The position numbers and the translations under genes were made by a program. 5,207 bases of DNA from Actinomycetes bacterium (GTDB taxonomy: Bacteria; Actinomycetota; Acidimicrobiia; Acidimicrobiales; Acidimicrobiaceae): positions 1 through 5,207 of the forward strand of contig JAKAOC010000213.1 of the NCBI GenBank assembly GCA_021823385.1, read 5' to 3'. The notes beneath the pieces were generated by a model. The model saw nothing but the letters and a program-made list of their open reading frames with translations. It was not told where the DNA came from and did not search any database. This document shows, one piece after another, positions 1 through 5,207 of this stretch; position 1 is the stretch's first letter, and each line of letters starts with the position of its first letter.

Positions 1-536
1 GTGCCGCCGAACTCCCAGATGACGGTGCGCAGCTTGGGCTCGGTGTGGAAGGTTAGGCCGTTGTCGATGCCCCAGATGTGTCCCTCGGTGTCGATGATCA
101 CGTGGCCGGACTTGCGGTCGGTGTTGTTGGCGATGAGGTCGAAGGCGGCCAGCCTTACGAAGTGCCTGGCCAACTCCGGGCGCCCGAGGAGGGTGAAGTA
201 GTGCTCGGAGAAGTCCCCGTCGACGAAGAGCTGGAAGGAGCCCTCGCCGTACGGAGCCTCCAGGCGCAAGATGGTTGGGGGGATCAGCTCCCAGCCCAGG
301 GCCTCGGAAAGCATCCAGGCCGCTACTTCACGCCGGTGCAGGCCTGGGGGAAAGTCCCAGAGTGGCCTCTCCCCTCGGGCGGGCTTATAGATGGCGGCGC
401 ACTCCAGCCCCTCGAGGGTGAGCTTGGCATACAGGGTCGCGTTGGAGCTGTCGGGCATGCGCCCGACGACTTCGATTTCGCCGCGGCTGAGCAGCTCTAT
501 GGCGTCGGAGCGCGATAGCCGTTCGTACGCGGGCAC
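1..536 (-). CDS. SCO1664-family protein with PI3/PI4-kinase-like fold, partial (C-terminus beyond left edge)
   Basis: The minus strand reads open from a GTG at 536 to the window edge, giving 178 residues with no stop; family members are roughly 250 or more residues, so the C-terminal part is missing. Visible motifs are a possible nucleotide-binding lysine in AAIYKPARGE (about 47-56), a conserved LWDFPPGLHRREVAAW block (59-74), GEGSFQLF (97-104), a catalytic-loop-like DLIANNTDRKSGH (133-145) and a metal-binding-like GIDNGLTFH (156-164). This pattern matches the actinobacterial SCO1664 family, which is related to phosphatidylinositol 3-/4-kinases; substrate and reaction are unknown. The start is chosen because GGAGGG lies 6 nt upstream of the GTG. 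The gene overlaps the end of the DUF3090 gene by about 40 bp, which suggests translational coupling. Family assignment is confident; kinase activity is inference. Confidence 0.88.
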   Translation of the reverse strand, partial: MPAYERLSRSDAIELLSRGEIEVVGRMPDSSNATLYAKLTLEGLECAAIYKPARGERPLWDFPPGLHRREVAAWMLSEALGWELIPPTILRLEAPYGEGSFQLFVDGDFSEHYFTLLGRPELARHFVRLAAFDLIANNTDRKSGHVIIDTEGHIWGIDNGLTFHTEPKLRTVIWEFGG

Positions 537-994
537 GGATGTCCCTCCGGTTCGATCGGGAAGCCACAGAGCGGGCAGGTCGGCCGTCCGGCTTCGATCA
601 GCTCGGTTCCTTGGATGGCCAGCGTGCCGGCGAGCTCCTTGGTAATCCGCACCGTCACCTTGGAGGCCGCTTCCTCCTCCTCGGTGAGCTCGGTGAGCGT
701 CAAGGTGACCGAGTCCTCCGGTTCGGAGTAGGCGACAGCGATCTCGCCCACCACGAAGAGCGGCTCGAGCGGCGGCACCACCGGGGACGCTTTGGGCAGG
801 TGCCCCAGCTTGTCCAGGTCTCCGAGGATATGGGCAATGTAGCGCACCAGCCCGGCCACTTGGGCCTTCTCCAGCTTCAGGGTAAGAGCGTCCAGCGTGG
901 TACGGATCTGGATGACGAAAACCCGGTTGCCGGGTTCGCCGATCGCGCCAAGGGCGACCGCTTCGGGCAGCTCGAAGTTCATCTCTAGGGACAA
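497..994 (-). CDS. DUF3090 family protein (TIGR03847-type), function unknown
   Basis: This 165-residue protein is complete. The N-terminal half has the family's GAIGEPGNRVFVIQ block (17-30) followed by LTLKLEKAQVAGL (38-50). An acidic TELTEEEE stretch follows near 101-108. The C-terminus carries GRPTCPLCGFPIEPEGHPC then PRTNGY, typical of DUF3090. Cys140, Cys143, His152 and Cys154 form a C-x2-C-x8-H-x-C pattern that could bind zinc; that is inference. No reaction is known for the family. The start is a TTG one base after the stop of the upstream phosphomutase-like gene, with GAAGG at 1008-1004 spaced 9 nt away. An in-frame ATG at 982 would give 161 residues and cannot be excluded, but it has little upstream ribosome-binding sequence. 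The gene is the middle member of the conserved trio and overlaps the SCO1664-type gene downstream. Confidence 0.9.
   Translation of the reverse strand: MSLEMNFELPEAVALGAIGEPGNRVFVIQIRTTLDALTLKLEKAQVAGLVRYIAHILGDLDKLGHLPKASPVVPPLEPLFVVGEIAVAYSEPEDSVTLTLTELTEEEEAASKVTVRITKELAGTLAIQGTELIEAGRPTCPLCGFPIEPEGHPCPRTNGYRAPTP
543..548 (-). promoter_or_regulatory. Ribosome binding site for the SCO1664-family gene
   Basis: On the minus strand GGAGGG precedes the GTG at 536 with a 6-nt spacer. It lies inside the 3' end of the DUF3090 coding sequence. It decides the start in favour of this GTG over the in-frame ATG at residue 27, which would remove conserved-looking N-terminal sequence. Confidence 0.7.
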
Positions 995-995
995 G

Positions 996-1658
996 TCAGG
1001 AGACCTTCAGGTTCGGCTTCGGAGTGGAGTTGACAAACAAAGCGTAGTTGGCGCCGTCGGTGATGGAGATTCCCGTGATTCCTGCGGTGGAGATGACGAT
1101 GCGCTGGAAGGAATCGAGATGCATCCCCAGGCAGTGGGCCACCAGTGCCTTGATGGGGTCGGCGTGCGAGAAGGCGACCACGGTCCGCCCCCGGTGGTTG
1201 GCGTGCACCCACTCCAGGAAATCCACCATGCGGGCGCTCATCGAGCGGAACGACTCGCCCTCGGGGAAGGCGAACTTGGAGGGAGCGTGCTGAATCACCT
1301 TCCACTCGGGCAGTTTGGCCAGCTCATCGAGCTTGCGCCCGGTCCAGGAGCCGAAATCGCACTCATAGAGCCGCTCGTCCACCACCGGCACCATGCCACG
1401 GTCCGCAGCCAGTGGGGCAGCGGTCTCCATGGCCCGTTCCAGGGGCGAAGAGTAGATGGCCGCGATCTCCTCGATCGAGCTCAGCTCCCGGGCGACCTCC
1501 TCGGCCTGGCTTCGGCCATCTTCGGCGAGCAGCAGGCCGTGGGCCCTGCCCGGCAGGATCTGCCCGGTGGTGCTGGTCTTGCCATGCCTGACCAGGATCA
1601 GCTTGGTGGTTACCGGCTCCTGTGTCTCCGAAGCGGCATCCTTGGCGCCCTCTGCCAC
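996..1658 (-). CDS. MSMEG_4193-family histidine phosphatase / putative phosphomutase
   Basis: This is a histidine phosphatase (phosphoglycerate-mutase-like) protein of 220 residues from the GTG start. The N-terminal signature LILVRHGKT supplies the phospho-accepting histidine (about residue 25) and adjacent arginine. SSPLERAMETA (about 70-80) carries the second arginine. RLYECDFGSWTG (about 96-107) holds the probable acid/base glutamate, and VVAFSHADPIKA (about 160-171) the second active-site histidine. All expected catalytic residues are present, so activity is likely; the substrate is unknown. The match is to the actinobacterial MSMEG_4193 subfamily (TIGR03848) that neighbours DUF3090 and SCO1664 proteins, as here. 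The GTG at 1658 is chosen over the in-frame TTG at 1664 because AAAGGGG lies 6 nt before the GTG but directly abuts the TTG. It is the first gene of the trio, and its leader holds a strong hairpin. Confidence 0.92.
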   Translation of the reverse strand: MAEGAKDAASETQEPVTTKLILVRHGKTSTTGQILPGRAHGLLLAEDGRSQAEEVARELSSIEEIAAIYSSPLERAMETAAPLAADRGMVPVVDERLYECDFGSWTGRKLDELAKLPEWKVIQHAPSKFAFPEGESFRSMSARMVDFLEWVHANHRGRTVVAFSHADPIKALVAHCLGMHLDSFQRIVISTAGITGISITDGANYALFVNSTPKPNLKVS

Positions 1659-1664
1659 CCACAA

Positions 1665-1671
1665 CCCCTTT
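1665..1671 (-). promoter_or_regulatory. Ribosome binding site for the phosphomutase-like gene
   Basis: On the minus strand AAAGGGG ends 6 nt before the GTG at 1658. It abuts the upstream TTG at 1664 with no spacer, so it argues for the GTG start. It begins 7 nt after the base of the hairpin at 1679-1709, so folding of that hairpin could affect access to it. Confidence 0.65.
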
Positions 1672-1678
1672 GATAAAG

Positions 1679-1709
1679 CCTCCCCCCGGGGCGATGCGCC
1701 GGGGGGAGG
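1679..1709 (-). terminator. GC-rich hairpin after the thiolase gene: possible intrinsic terminator or leader structure
   Basis: A perfect 11-bp inverted repeat (CCTCCCCCCGG / CCGGGGGGAGG) flanks a 9-nt loop. Read on the minus strand it lies 55 nt past the thiolase stop and is followed by CTTTATC, which gives only a three-T run. An alternative fold adds an inner GGCG/CGCC stem with a two-base bulge. It fits a weak intrinsic terminator for the thiolase gene. However, it ends only 20 nt before the phosphomutase-like start, so it may instead be a leader or attenuator structure for the trio. Confidence 0.55.
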
Positions 1710-1725
1710 GTACGAACCAGTTGCC

Positions 1726-1746
1726 GGGCCTGCCTACGGCCGGCCC
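1726..1746 (-). repeat. Second short hairpin downstream of thiolase
   Basis: The sequence GGGCC-T-GCC-TAC-GGC-C-GGCCC forms a stem of 5 + 3 bp with one internal mismatch and a 3-nt loop. It begins 17 nt after the thiolase stop on the minus strand. No T-run follows. It may work with the stronger hairpin at 1679-1709 as a tandem 3'-end structure that stabilises the transcript or slows polymerase; the pairing is visible, the role is inference. Confidence 0.4.
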
Positions 1747-1763
1747 TCAGCGTGTGGCCAAGG

Positions 1764-2930
1764 CTAGTTGAGGCGCTCCACGATCATGGCCATGCCCTGT
1801 CCGCCACCGACGCACATGGTCTCGAGGCCGAAGGTCTTGTCCATCGTGGCCAGGTCGTTCAGGAGCGTGGTCATGATGCGCGCGCCGGTCATTCCGAAGG
1901 GGTGACCCAGCGCGATGGCTCCACCGTGGGGGTTCAGCTGATCCTCGATGGAGATTCCGAGTTCGCGGCAGACCGGAAGGACCTGGGCGGCGAAGGCCTC
2001 GTTGAGTTCCACCACGTCGATGTCCGTGATGGACATCTTGGCCAAGGCCAGCACCTTGCGCACGGCCTCGATCGGGCCCACGCCCATGATCTCGGGGGCT
2101 ATGCCGCTGACGGCCGAGGCGACTACGCGGGCGATGGGCTTGAGGCCCAGGGCTTCGGCCTTGGACCGGGACATTACCAGCACCGCGGCGGCACCGTCAT
2201 TCAACGGGCAGGCATTGCCCGCTGTGACCTTGCCGTTCTCCTTGAAGGCCGGCTTGAGCTCTGCCAGGCGCTCCAGGGTGGTGCCCGCGCGCGGGCCGTC
2301 GTCCTTGGAGAACACGGTTCCGTCGGCCAATGTCACCGGGGTGATCTCGCGCTCGAAGAAGCCGTTTGCCTGTGCCTCCACCGCGCGGTCCTGGGAGAGC
2401 TTGGCGAAAGCGTCCATGTCCTGGCGGGAGACGTCGTACTTTTCGGCCACGTTCTCGGCCGTCATGCCCATTGCGATGTACATCTCGTTGATGAAGTCGG
2501 GCCGGCTGTGGTCGGTGAACCGGGGGTTGAGGTCTTCGGCACGGAAGCCGACTCCCATGTTCCGGGTGACGCTCTCCACGCCGCCCGCCACGAAGACATG
2601 ACCCTCGCCGGCGGCGATGGCGTGGAAGGCCATGCGGATCGACTGCAGTGAGGAGGCGCAGAACCGGTTGACGGTCGTGCCGGGCACGGTGTCCGGGATT
2701 CCGGCCAGGGCGGCGATGTTGCGCCCTACGTTGAACGACTGCTCTCCGACGTGGTTCGCGGCTCCGATGATTACGTCGTCGATCTCGGCCCTGTCGAGAG
2801 CCGGTGCCTTCTTCAGCAGGGCGTCGACAATGAAGCCTCCCAGGTCGTCGGCACGATAGTCGACTAGGGACCCCTTGTACGCGCGCCCGATCGGGGTGCG
2901 CGCGGTAGCAACGATTACCGCTTCTTCCAT
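1764..2930 (-). CDS. Thiolase (acetyl-CoA C-acyltransferase / acetyltransferase)
   Basis: This is a complete 388-residue thiolase, the usual length for the family. It catalyses CoA-dependent cleavage of 3-ketoacyl-CoA or the reverse Claisen condensation of acetyl-CoA. The nucleophilic cysteine is Cys91 in TTVNRFCASSLQSI. The C-terminal half carries NEAFA (310-314), GGAIALGHPFGMTGAR with His343 (336-351), and CVGGGQGMA with the acid/base Cys373 (373-381). All key residues are intact. The NRFC form of the first motif resembles FadA-type degradative thiolases more than PhaA-type ones, but specificity cannot be read from sequence, so no symbol is given. ATG at 2930 has GGAAAG 7 nt upstream (2943-2938). 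No hydratase/dehydrogenase partner (FadB type) lies next to it: downstream is the phosphomutase trio after two hairpins, and upstream is a CtaG-like gene 107 bp away. Confidence 0.96.
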   Translation of the reverse strand: MEEAVIVATARTPIGRAYKGSLVDYRADDLGGFIVDALLKKAPALDRAEIDDVIIGAANHVGEQSFNVGRNIAALAGIPDTVPGTTVNRFCASSLQSIRMAFHAIAAGEGHVFVAGGVESVTRNMGVGFRAEDLNPRFTDHSRPDFINEMYIAMGMTAENVAEKYDVSRQDMDAFAKLSQDRAVEAQANGFFEREITPVTLADGTVFSKDDGPRAGTTLERLAELKPAFKENGKVTAGNACPLNDGAAAVLVMSRSKAEALGLKPIARVVASAVSGIAPEIMGVGPIEAVRKVLALAKMSITDIDVVELNEAFAAQVLPVCRELGISIEDQLNPHGGAIALGHPFGMTGARIMTTLLNDLATMDKTFGLETMCVGGGQGMAMIVERLN

Positions 2931-3037
2931 CTCTTGGCTTTCCGATCTGATCGGTTGAGGGACCGCCGTCGGCCCCGCTTTCTTCGCCCAATGTTACTAC
3001 CGGGAAACAAATCGGCGCTTTGGAAAAGTCGCGGTGC

Positions 3038-3883
3038 TCAGCCGTAGAGCTCTCGATCCAGGCGCACCGCCGCCCGCTCCTCCGCCCGCGCCCACTGCAG
3101 GAAGATCACGCCTAGGGCGGCAAGGGTGAAGACCTCCCCGAAGGCCCATAGCACCGAGCCGCCCATGTGGGTGTCGGCGAGCGTGTGAACGGCGGGGTCG
3201 ATCGAGGTTTGCATCTGCATGATGGCGATGCCGAGGAAGGAGCCGAAGGGGATACCCGACAGGAGGTAGCCGAGCTTGGCCGGGAAGCCCATCTTGTGCG
3301 GGAGCGGATCGACCGAGATGAGCGCGCCCCAGAAGAAGAATCCGGCGATCAAAAAGTGCAGGTGGGTGTAGTCATGGAAGAGGGGATGCTCGATGGAGAG
3401 CTTGTAGACCGGCGTCAGGAAGTAGACGTACATGGTCAACCAGTTCATGAGCCAGGCAATGAACGGCAAGGTCATGAAACGCAGTACCCGCGAGTGCAGG
3501 ATCTTGATCACCAGTGTCTGCGTGCGGCGGTTGGACGCCTGAAGCAACAGGGTCACCGAGCCAGACAGCGCCAGCAGTATGGGGGCCCCGTTCATCAGAA
3601 GCAGGTGCTGGATCACGTGCATCGTGAATACGGAGTTGTCGTAACTTGCGAAGCCGCTTCCCGTGGCTATGAAGATGACCGCGTCCCCCGCCAGGAAGGC
3701 GACGGTGCGGGCCACCGGCCAGCTGCGCCCTTTGGCCTTGAGGCGAGAGACGCCCACCAGGTATGCGATGGCAAGGGCCACCTCGATCGCGTCGGCCAGA
3801 AGCGTGAGCCAGTCAGCGGGGAAGCCGAAGAGCAGCGTGTGGAGTTGGACCGGCGGGGAAAGTACGACCGCTGCGAATTGCAT
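3038..3883 (-). CDS. ctaG: caa3_CtaG-family membrane protein (cytochrome c oxidase assembly factor)
   Basis: This 281-residue, very hydrophobic protein has about seven predicted membrane segments, roughly at 26-46, 60-80, 86-114, 135-156, 172-192, 203-224 and 243-265. The pattern matches the caa3_CtaG family, whose members help assemble caa3-type cytochrome c oxidase, probably through copper handling. This CtaG is unrelated to Cox11, which shares the name. Conserved-looking histidines sit at or near membrane faces: His89 and His93 (MHVIQHLLLMNGAP), His166 and His170, His174 and His176 (YTHLHFLIAGFFFW), His233 and His239 (HTLADTHMGGSVLW). They are candidate metal ligands by inference. The C-terminus is charged (WARAEERAAVRLDRELYG) and likely cytosolic. 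The ATG at 3883 has only a weak upstream GAG-type ribosome-binding sequence. No oxidase subunit genes are in the window. Confidence 0.88.
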   Translation of the reverse strand: MQFAAVVLSPPVQLHTLLFGFPADWLTLLADAIEVALAIAYLVGVSRLKAKGRSWPVARTVAFLAGDAVIFIATGSGFASYDNSVFTMHVIQHLLLMNGAPILLALSGSVTLLLQASNRRTQTLVIKILHSRVLRFMTLPFIAWLMNWLTMYVYFLTPVYKLSIEHPLFHDYTHLHFLIAGFFFWGALISVDPLPHKMGFPAKLGYLLSGIPFGSFLGIAIMQMQTSIDPAVHTLADTHMGGSVLWAFGEVFTLAALGVIFLQWARAEERAAVRLDRELYG

Positions 3884-3901
3884 CGACGCTCAGCCTAATT
3901 G

Positions 3902-3958
3902 CCGCCCGGACAGCCCCGGAGAAGCCCGCGGCGAGATGCGGCGACGCGTCCCGGGCGG
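3902..3958. repeat. Spaced inverted repeat between bcp and the CtaG-like gene
   Basis: CCGCCCGG (3902-3909) and CCGGGCGG (3951-3958) are perfect 8-bp complements with a 41-nt spacer. A CGCG pair at 3927-3930 and 3945-3948 could make an inner stem. In the 95-bp gap downstream of bcp on the minus strand it could be a 3'-end structure, but it has no T-run. In such GC-rich DNA chance pairing is quite possible. Confidence 0.25.
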
Positions 3959-3978
3959 GGGCGCGGATCACTCGGCAG

Positions 3979-4443
3979 CTAGGCCAGCCCTGCCGCGATC
4001 CTGGCCGCGTGCCCCGTGGCCTTGACCCCCGTGAGGGCCTGCTCGATCTTGCCGTCGTGGCCGACCACGAAGGTGGAGCGGATCACGCCGATGACGGTCT
4101 TGCCGTAGTTCTGCTTCTCCCCGTAGGCGCCGTACGCGCTCATCACCGCGTGGTCGGGGTCCGAAAGCAGCGGGAAGGGGAGCGAGTACTCGCGCGCGAA
4201 GTCGGCGTGCTTGGCCGGAGGGTCAGCGGAGATGCCCAGCACCGCGTCCGCATTGAGCGAGCGCGCCTGGATCAGGTCCCTGAAGTCGCATGCCTCGGTG
4301 GTGCAGCCGGGGGTGAAGTCCTTGGGGTAGAAGTAGACGACCACCCGCTTGCCCGCATAGTCCGACAGGCTCACCTCATTGCCGTTGTGGTCCCGAAGGG
4401 TGAAGCCGGGGGCCACATCCCCGACCTTGGGCGCCTCTCCCAT
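3979..4443 (-). CDS. bcp: Peroxiredoxin, Bcp/PrxQ type (thioredoxin-dependent peroxidase)
   Basis: This complete 154-residue cytosolic peroxiredoxin has typical length for Bcp. It reduces hydrogen peroxide and organic hydroperoxides through a cysteine thiol that is recycled by thioredoxin or a related reductant. The peroxidatic Cys47 lies in YFYPKDFTPGCTTEACDFRD with Thr44 four residues before the catalytic region, and Cys52 five residues later is the likely resolving cysteine, as in two-cysteine Bcp. Arg122 in RSTFVV completes the active site. The N-terminus has the usual VGDVAPGFTLRDHNG. The ATG at 4443 has a strong AGGAGG 5 nt upstream. The frame stays open further upstream to about 4848, but that extension is low-complexity Pro/Arg/Ser sequence lying antisense to the deacetylase gene and is rejected. 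It is divergent from the deacetylase gene and carries an operator-like repeat in its leader. Confidence 0.96.
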   Translation of the reverse strand: MGEAPKVGDVAPGFTLRDHNGNEVSLSDYAGKRVVVYFYPKDFTPGCTTEACDFRDLIQARSLNADAVLGISADPPAKHADFAREYSLPFPLLSDPDHAVMSAYGAYGEKQNYGKTVIGVIRSTFVVGHDGKIEQALTGVKATGHAARIAAGLA

Positions 4444-4448
4444 ACTTT

Positions 4449-4454
4449 CCTCCT
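4449..4454 (-). promoter_or_regulatory. Strong ribosome binding site for bcp
   Basis: On the minus strand AGGAGG lies 5 nt before the ATG at 4443. It is the best Shine-Dalgarno match in the window and fixes the bcp start against the longer open frame upstream. Confidence 0.85.
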
Positions 4455-4462
4455 GCCTCTTC

Positions 4463-4489
4463 GCCTTTGGCCCAAGGCTAGCCCAAGGC
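4463..4489. promoter_or_regulatory. Operator-like repeat in the bcp / deacetylase divergent region
   Basis: GCCCAAGGC occurs twice, at 4470-4478 and 4481-4489, with a TA spacer, so the copies are 11 bp apart, about one helical turn. The first copy is also the right half of a near-palindrome, GCCTTTGGCCCAAGGC (4463-4478), with one mismatched pair. GGCTAGCC at 4476-4483 is a perfect palindrome across the junction. It lies 20-46 bp upstream of the bcp start. The repeats are visible; a role as a regulator site, or as an RNA hairpin in the bcp leader, is inference. Confidence 0.4.
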
Positions 4490-4594
4490 GGGGCTGGGTA
4501 GTCTGGAAAGCTCCGGCCGCGATCCCCTTGTCCCGGGGGCGAAACAAATCCGTCTCCTGGGCTGTTGGCCAGTGGGCCGCGAAGCTGAGAGACA

Positions 4595-4600
4595 GAGGTG
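4595..4600 (+). promoter_or_regulatory. Ribosome binding site choosing the deacetylase start
   Basis: GAGGTG lies 7 nt before the ATG at 4608 but only 1 nt before the ATG at 4602. Spacing therefore favours 4608 as the start of the PIG-L-family gene. Confidence 0.6.
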
Positions 4601-4607
4601 CATGAGC

Positions 4608-5207
4608 ATGGATTCCATGGAGTTGGTGGCCCCTTCGCGCGTCCTGGTGGTGGTGGCGCATCCCGACGACGCCGACTTCGGCGCGGGCGGGACGATCGCA
4701 AAGTGGATCTCAGAGGGCGTGGAGGTGCACTACTGCTTGGCCACCAGCGGAGATCGGGGTGGCTTTGACCTGGAGGTCCCCCGCTCGGAGATGCCGGCCA
4801 TCCGCGAGCGGGAGCAGACTGCGGCCGCGGAGGTCTACGGGGTCTCATCGATCGAGTTCCTGCGCTACGGGGACGGTCTGGTCGAGGTGAGCCACGAGCT
4901 GCGCCAAGACATCTCCCGGGTGATCCGCCGTGTCCGTCCGGACACCGTGATCAGCCAGTCCCCCGAACGCAACTACGATCGCATCGGCGCCTCGCATCCG
5001 GACCACATGAACACTGGTGAGGCGGCCCTCCGGGCTGTGTACCCCGATGCGCGCAACCCCTTCGCCTACCCCGAGCTGCTCGCTGAGGGCTTCGAGCCCC
5101 ACGTCGTCCCGCAGATGCTGTTGATGGCATCAGCTCAGTTCAACTATGTGAGCGACGTCACCGACCACTTCGATAAGAAGATCGCCGCCCTGCTCGAGCA
5201 CAAGAGC
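4608..5207 (+). CDS. PIG-L/LmbE-family deacetylase, partial (C-terminus beyond right edge)
   Basis: The reading frame is open from 4608 to the edge, giving 200 residues without a stop; comparable small family members are about 230-250 residues, so a short C-terminal part is missing. Family members are zinc-dependent enzymes that remove N-acetyl groups from sugar-containing substrates. The metal/catalytic motif is VAHPDDADFGAGGT near residues 16-29: the His and second Asp would bind zinc and the first Asp act as base. SHPDHMNTGEAAL near 129-141 gives the further zinc histidine. The VYPDARNPFAYPELL stretch is typical of small actinobacterial PIG-L proteins of unassigned substrate. It lacks the length and GGYGHPDH-type motif of MshB or Mca, so a mycothiol role should not be assumed. 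In-frame ATGs at 4602 and 4617 are alternatives; ribosome-binding spacing favours 4608. It is divergent from bcp. Confidence 0.92.
   Translation, partial: MDSMELVAPSRVLVVVAHPDDADFGAGGTIAKWISEGVEVHYCLATSGDRGGFDLEVPRSEMPAIREREQTAAAEVYGVSSIEFLRYGDGLVEVSHELRQDISRVIRRVRPDTVISQSPERNYDRIGASHPDHMNTGEAALRAVYPDARNPFAYPELLAEGFEPHVVPQMLLMASAQFNYVSDVTDHFDKKIAALLEHKS

Noticed and set aside
897..1673. A 258-codon plus-strand open frame across the phosphomutase-like gene
   Set aside because: It is antisense to a gene with an intact histidine-phosphatase active site and shows no family features of its own.
1756..1767. CCAAGGCTAG shared with the bcp leader repeat at 4471-4481
   Set aside because: This copy overlaps the thiolase stop codon and lacks the paired repeat and palindrome, so it is probably chance.
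1752..2651. A 299-codon plus-strand open frame across the thiolase gene
   Set aside because: It lies antisense to a thiolase with all catalytic motifs; its translation is His/Gly/Asp-rich with no recognisable domain, as expected from the opposite strand of GC-rich coding DNA.
2931..3037. Possible promoter (TAACAT-like -10) upstream of thiolase
   Set aside because: No -35-like hexamer sits at a suitable distance, so a promoter cannot be supported by sequence alone, although one may exist in this 107-bp gap.
3167..3898. A 243-codon plus-strand open frame across the CtaG-like gene
   Set aside because: It mirrors the membrane protein gene; the product is highly charged and low in hydrophobic structure, typical of an antisense shadow.
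4444..4848. N-terminal extension of the Bcp reading frame
   Set aside because: The extension is Pro/Arg/Ser-rich low-complexity sequence antisense to the deacetylase gene, and a strong AGGAGG marks the internal ATG at 4443.
4602..5207. Calling the right-edge deacetylase mshB or mca
   Set aside because: It has the small PIG-L pattern and lacks the MshB/Mca-type motif context; only the superfamily can be supported.

Overview
The window is GC-rich and compact, with GTG and TTG starts alongside ATG. It most likely comes from an actinobacterium (Actinomycetota). The best lineage evidence is the left-hand trio: an MSMEG_4193-type phosphomutase-like protein, a DUF3090 protein and an SCO1664-type kinase-like protein. 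These three families are known mainly from actinobacteria and are often found together near mycothiol genes such as mshC. Nothing here identifies a genus, and an uncultured, deep-branching actinobacterium would fit.

Layout, left to right. Positions 1-1658 hold the trio on the minus strand, read from 1658 down to the left edge. The phosphomutase-like gene ends one base before the DUF3090 start, and DUF3090 overlaps the SCO1664-type gene, which runs off the left edge. Positions 1659-1763 are a leader/intergenic stretch with two GC-rich hairpins. Positions 1764-2930 (minus) encode a complete thiolase. Positions 3038-3883 (minus) encode a multi-pass membrane protein of the caa3_CtaG family, linked to cytochrome c oxidase assembly. 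Positions 3979-4443 (minus) encode a Bcp-type peroxiredoxin with both cysteines. Positions 4444-4607 are a divergent intergenic region with an operator-like repeat. From 4608 to the right edge (plus) lies a PIG-L/LmbE-family deacetylase that is cut off before its end.

How the genes may relate. The trio is almost certainly one transcription unit, and it pairs a kinase-like fold with a phosphohistidine-phosphatase fold and a small protein carrying a Cys/His cluster. It is the best candidate for an under-described system. The thiolase (acyl-CoA metabolism), CtaG-like protein (aerobic respiration) and Bcp (peroxide removal) lie on the same strand, separated by about 95-107 bp, so they may be separate units. 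Bcp and the deacetylase are divergent and could share regulatory DNA. There are no tRNA or rRNA genes, CRISPR arrays, insertion sequences or phage genes, and no gene-free stretch over 300 bases.
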